Positions 61,118 through 64,000 of a DNA stretch of 64,000 bases are shown in pieces. Each line of letters begins with the position of its first letter. The first letter of the stretch is position 1. Source of the DNA: Bolinopsis microptera. Lineage: Eukaryota; Ctenophora; Tentaculata; Lobata; Bolinopsidae. The position numbers and the translations under genes were made by a program. The stretch is taken from positions 866,001 through 930,000 of the forward strand of contig NC_087074.1 of the NCBI RefSeq assembly GCF_026151205.1, given 5' to 3'. The notes under the pieces are model-generated. The model was not told the origin of the DNA. It was given only the letters and a program-made list of their open reading frames with translations, and ran no database searches.

Positions 61118-61940
61118 TCATCTCTTTTTGATTATAATGTCAGGATAATTTACACAGTCAAAACTTCATTAATAAGGAGGTAATTTCAGCGATTTCGAAA
61201 TTTTACCTTTGAAAACATTTCCTTGTGTTTAGGTAGGTATATCTGTTGATAAAAGACTGAATATGGCACTTTTTACTCATTCAAGTTGGCATTTAATTCA
61301 TATATAATGCCATTTAAATATCGTGGGAAAGCAGAATTTATTCGAAATCACGAATGATCAAAATTCTCACCTTTCGCACGTGCAAACTTTGAGCGGACGT
61401 TGCGTGCGCATACAATATTGAATCACCGTAAATTTTTGCATAGTGTTATTTTATATATAGTTTGATAAGCATGCAAAGTTTTAGAAGATTTCAAAAAGAA
61501 CTTGAATCACAACGGGACTCCAAAGTTGATAAAAATCGTGAAAATAACAATTTTCAGTGATTTTAGCTATTTTAAATCAATTTAGGCGTGTCCCCACGTG
61601 TGCAACTTTTTGATTTTTAACTTTAAAACTAGCCTATAACACAATTTAGACCTTTAGGAAGCAAAATTGAGCTCCACAACCCAAGGGATAGCCCAACACC
61701 AGAGAATACTAATTCACAACTTTTGTGTTTTTATAAAATTATTCTTCAAAAAAGCACTAACTTCAATAGCGAATATCTTTATGAAGGAGCAAGGTAGGAA
61801 ACTTTTCCGGTAAATTTTCAGAATGCTTGAACAATTATCTAAGATGAAAATGTCCTCAGATTTTGAATAAAATTACTCTTTAATGGTGTAAAATCGATTT
61901 GAAAAGTTGTTATTTTGTTAAAAATCAAGTTTTGAAAACA

Positions 61941-61960
61941 CTTAACTTGATGACGTCATC
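61941..61960. promoter_or_regulatory. 20-bp perfect palindrome with CRE core
   Basis: ACTTGATGACGTCATCAAGT contains TGACGTCA, the CREB/ATF consensus, inside a mobile element. Functional use unproven. Confidence 0.3.
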
Positions 61961-62655
61961 AAGTGATGATGATGACGTTAAATTATTTTTCGATATAATG
62001 TAAACTAAAGTATAAACGATTATCTTTAAAACCTGTGGTTCGAAATGACTGTATCTTTTATACTTTTGAATCTACGGACACTTAAATGTAGGTTACAATT
62101 GACTTCCAAAGCGTCTATATATATATACATATATACATATATATACTTCACGACAATCTGTTGTAAAACAGGGGTTCCAGAAAACCCACTTCCTGATACT
62201 CCTGAAACATGTAATTTTTTTTACAGTCGATTTGGACAAGGTCTAGACGCCCTGCAAAGTTTCAGATCTCTAACTCAATTTTAACATGGTTTTTAAGGCA
62301 CCTGAATATGGCGATTTTGGGTTTTTTACCTAATTTCGTATAACATGCTGGCGCGTATTTTGCGCAAATTTCTTAAAAACCTCCACATAACTATTTCTTA
62401 TTCCTGTCATCTTTAACATTGAATTAGAATGTTTTGAACTTAAATATACCTGCTGAACTACTTTCGATGAATCTTAATGCCTGGAAAACAATAAAGGGGA
62501 TATAATAGTATAGGGGGTAAATAGTGTTGTGAATATAAGGGCAACGGTTATGCTTGCCAGCATTGTGATACAAAAAAAACGGTAAGAGTTACGGGACTGG
62601 TTTTTTTCGGTATAGTATAAAATGGCTTGAGCAGAACGGCAAGAGTTACGGGGCT

Positions 62656-64000
<1,345 letters not shown>

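Larger units (their letters stand above)
60101..62570. mobile_element. 2.45-kb element with about 280-bp inverted termini
   Basis: Arms about 60106-60387 and 62297-62566 are inverted copies sharing CAATGCTGGCAAGCAT, ATACTATTATATCCCCTTTA, AAGATGACAGGAATAAGAAA and TTTAAGAAATTTGCGCAAAA. No transposase is seen inside. I cannot define a target-site duplication, so the ends are approximate. A second palindrome is nested inside. Confidence 0.65.

Overview
This window is nuclear DNA from an animal, most likely a non-arthropod, non-nematode marine invertebrate. The evidence is GT-AG introns, a USP16/45-type deubiquitinase, a CREC-family ER calcium protein, an F-box/FBA protein, an LDLa-bearing 7TM receptor, Penelope-like and non-LTR retroelements, and an interstitial TTAGGG-type array. 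A cnidarian or similar early-branching or spiralian lineage fits, but the sequence alone does not name the phylum. The DNA is AT-rich and unusually full of minisatellites, perfect palindromes and fold-back elements.

Layout. 1-3130: a decayed Penelope-like retroelement (PLE) with RT and GIY-YIG domains, whose RT is split by two insertions homologous to each other and bounded by possible splice sites. 3590-5750: a 5'-truncated CR1/Jockey-type LINE (minus) containing a 729-bp TTAA-flanked palindrome. 5831-8038: an intact NERD nuclease + SF1 helicase gene. 8636-9457: an F-box/FBA (FBXO2/6-like) gene. 10855-14940: a three-exon USP16/45 gene with one apparent single-base frameshift. 15279-21547 (minus): an 11-exon gene that I assembled by splice-site phase; it predicts a 1,230-residue receptor with signal peptide, SRCR domain, about nine LDLa modules and a 7TM domain with LGR/GRL101-like features but no leucine-rich repeats. 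Its start codon abuts about 2.1 kb of 26-bp tandem repeats (21561-23657). 23.7-29.7 kb: repeats, including two adjacent perfect 138-bp palindromes in a LINE relic and a long (AG)n tract. 29708-41121: an eight-exon reticulocalbin-like gene (295 residues, six EF-hands, C-terminal RDEL); two of its 5' splice sites have been amplified into tandem arrays. 41.2-64 kb: no convincing host gene; repeats dominate. They include a duplicated and inverted unit (41.25-42.86 and 57.35-59.66 kb) that captures a hAT-like insertion with its empty site, a 2.95-kb fold-back element around (TTAGGG)n, three LINE/MULE-like relics, a tRNA-derived SINE and a 575-bp (CT)n tract.

The five host genes are not an operon and share no obvious pathway. 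Three bear on protein quality control or ubiquitin (F-box/FBA, USP16/45, ER reticulocalbin). The NERD-helicase is plausibly nucleic-acid-directed, and the SRCR/LDLa receptor is a surface sensor of unknown ligand. USP and receptor are convergent with overlapping poly(A)-like signals; receptor and reticulocalbin are divergent, about 8 kb apart. All gene models here were made by reading the sequence; no database search was run.
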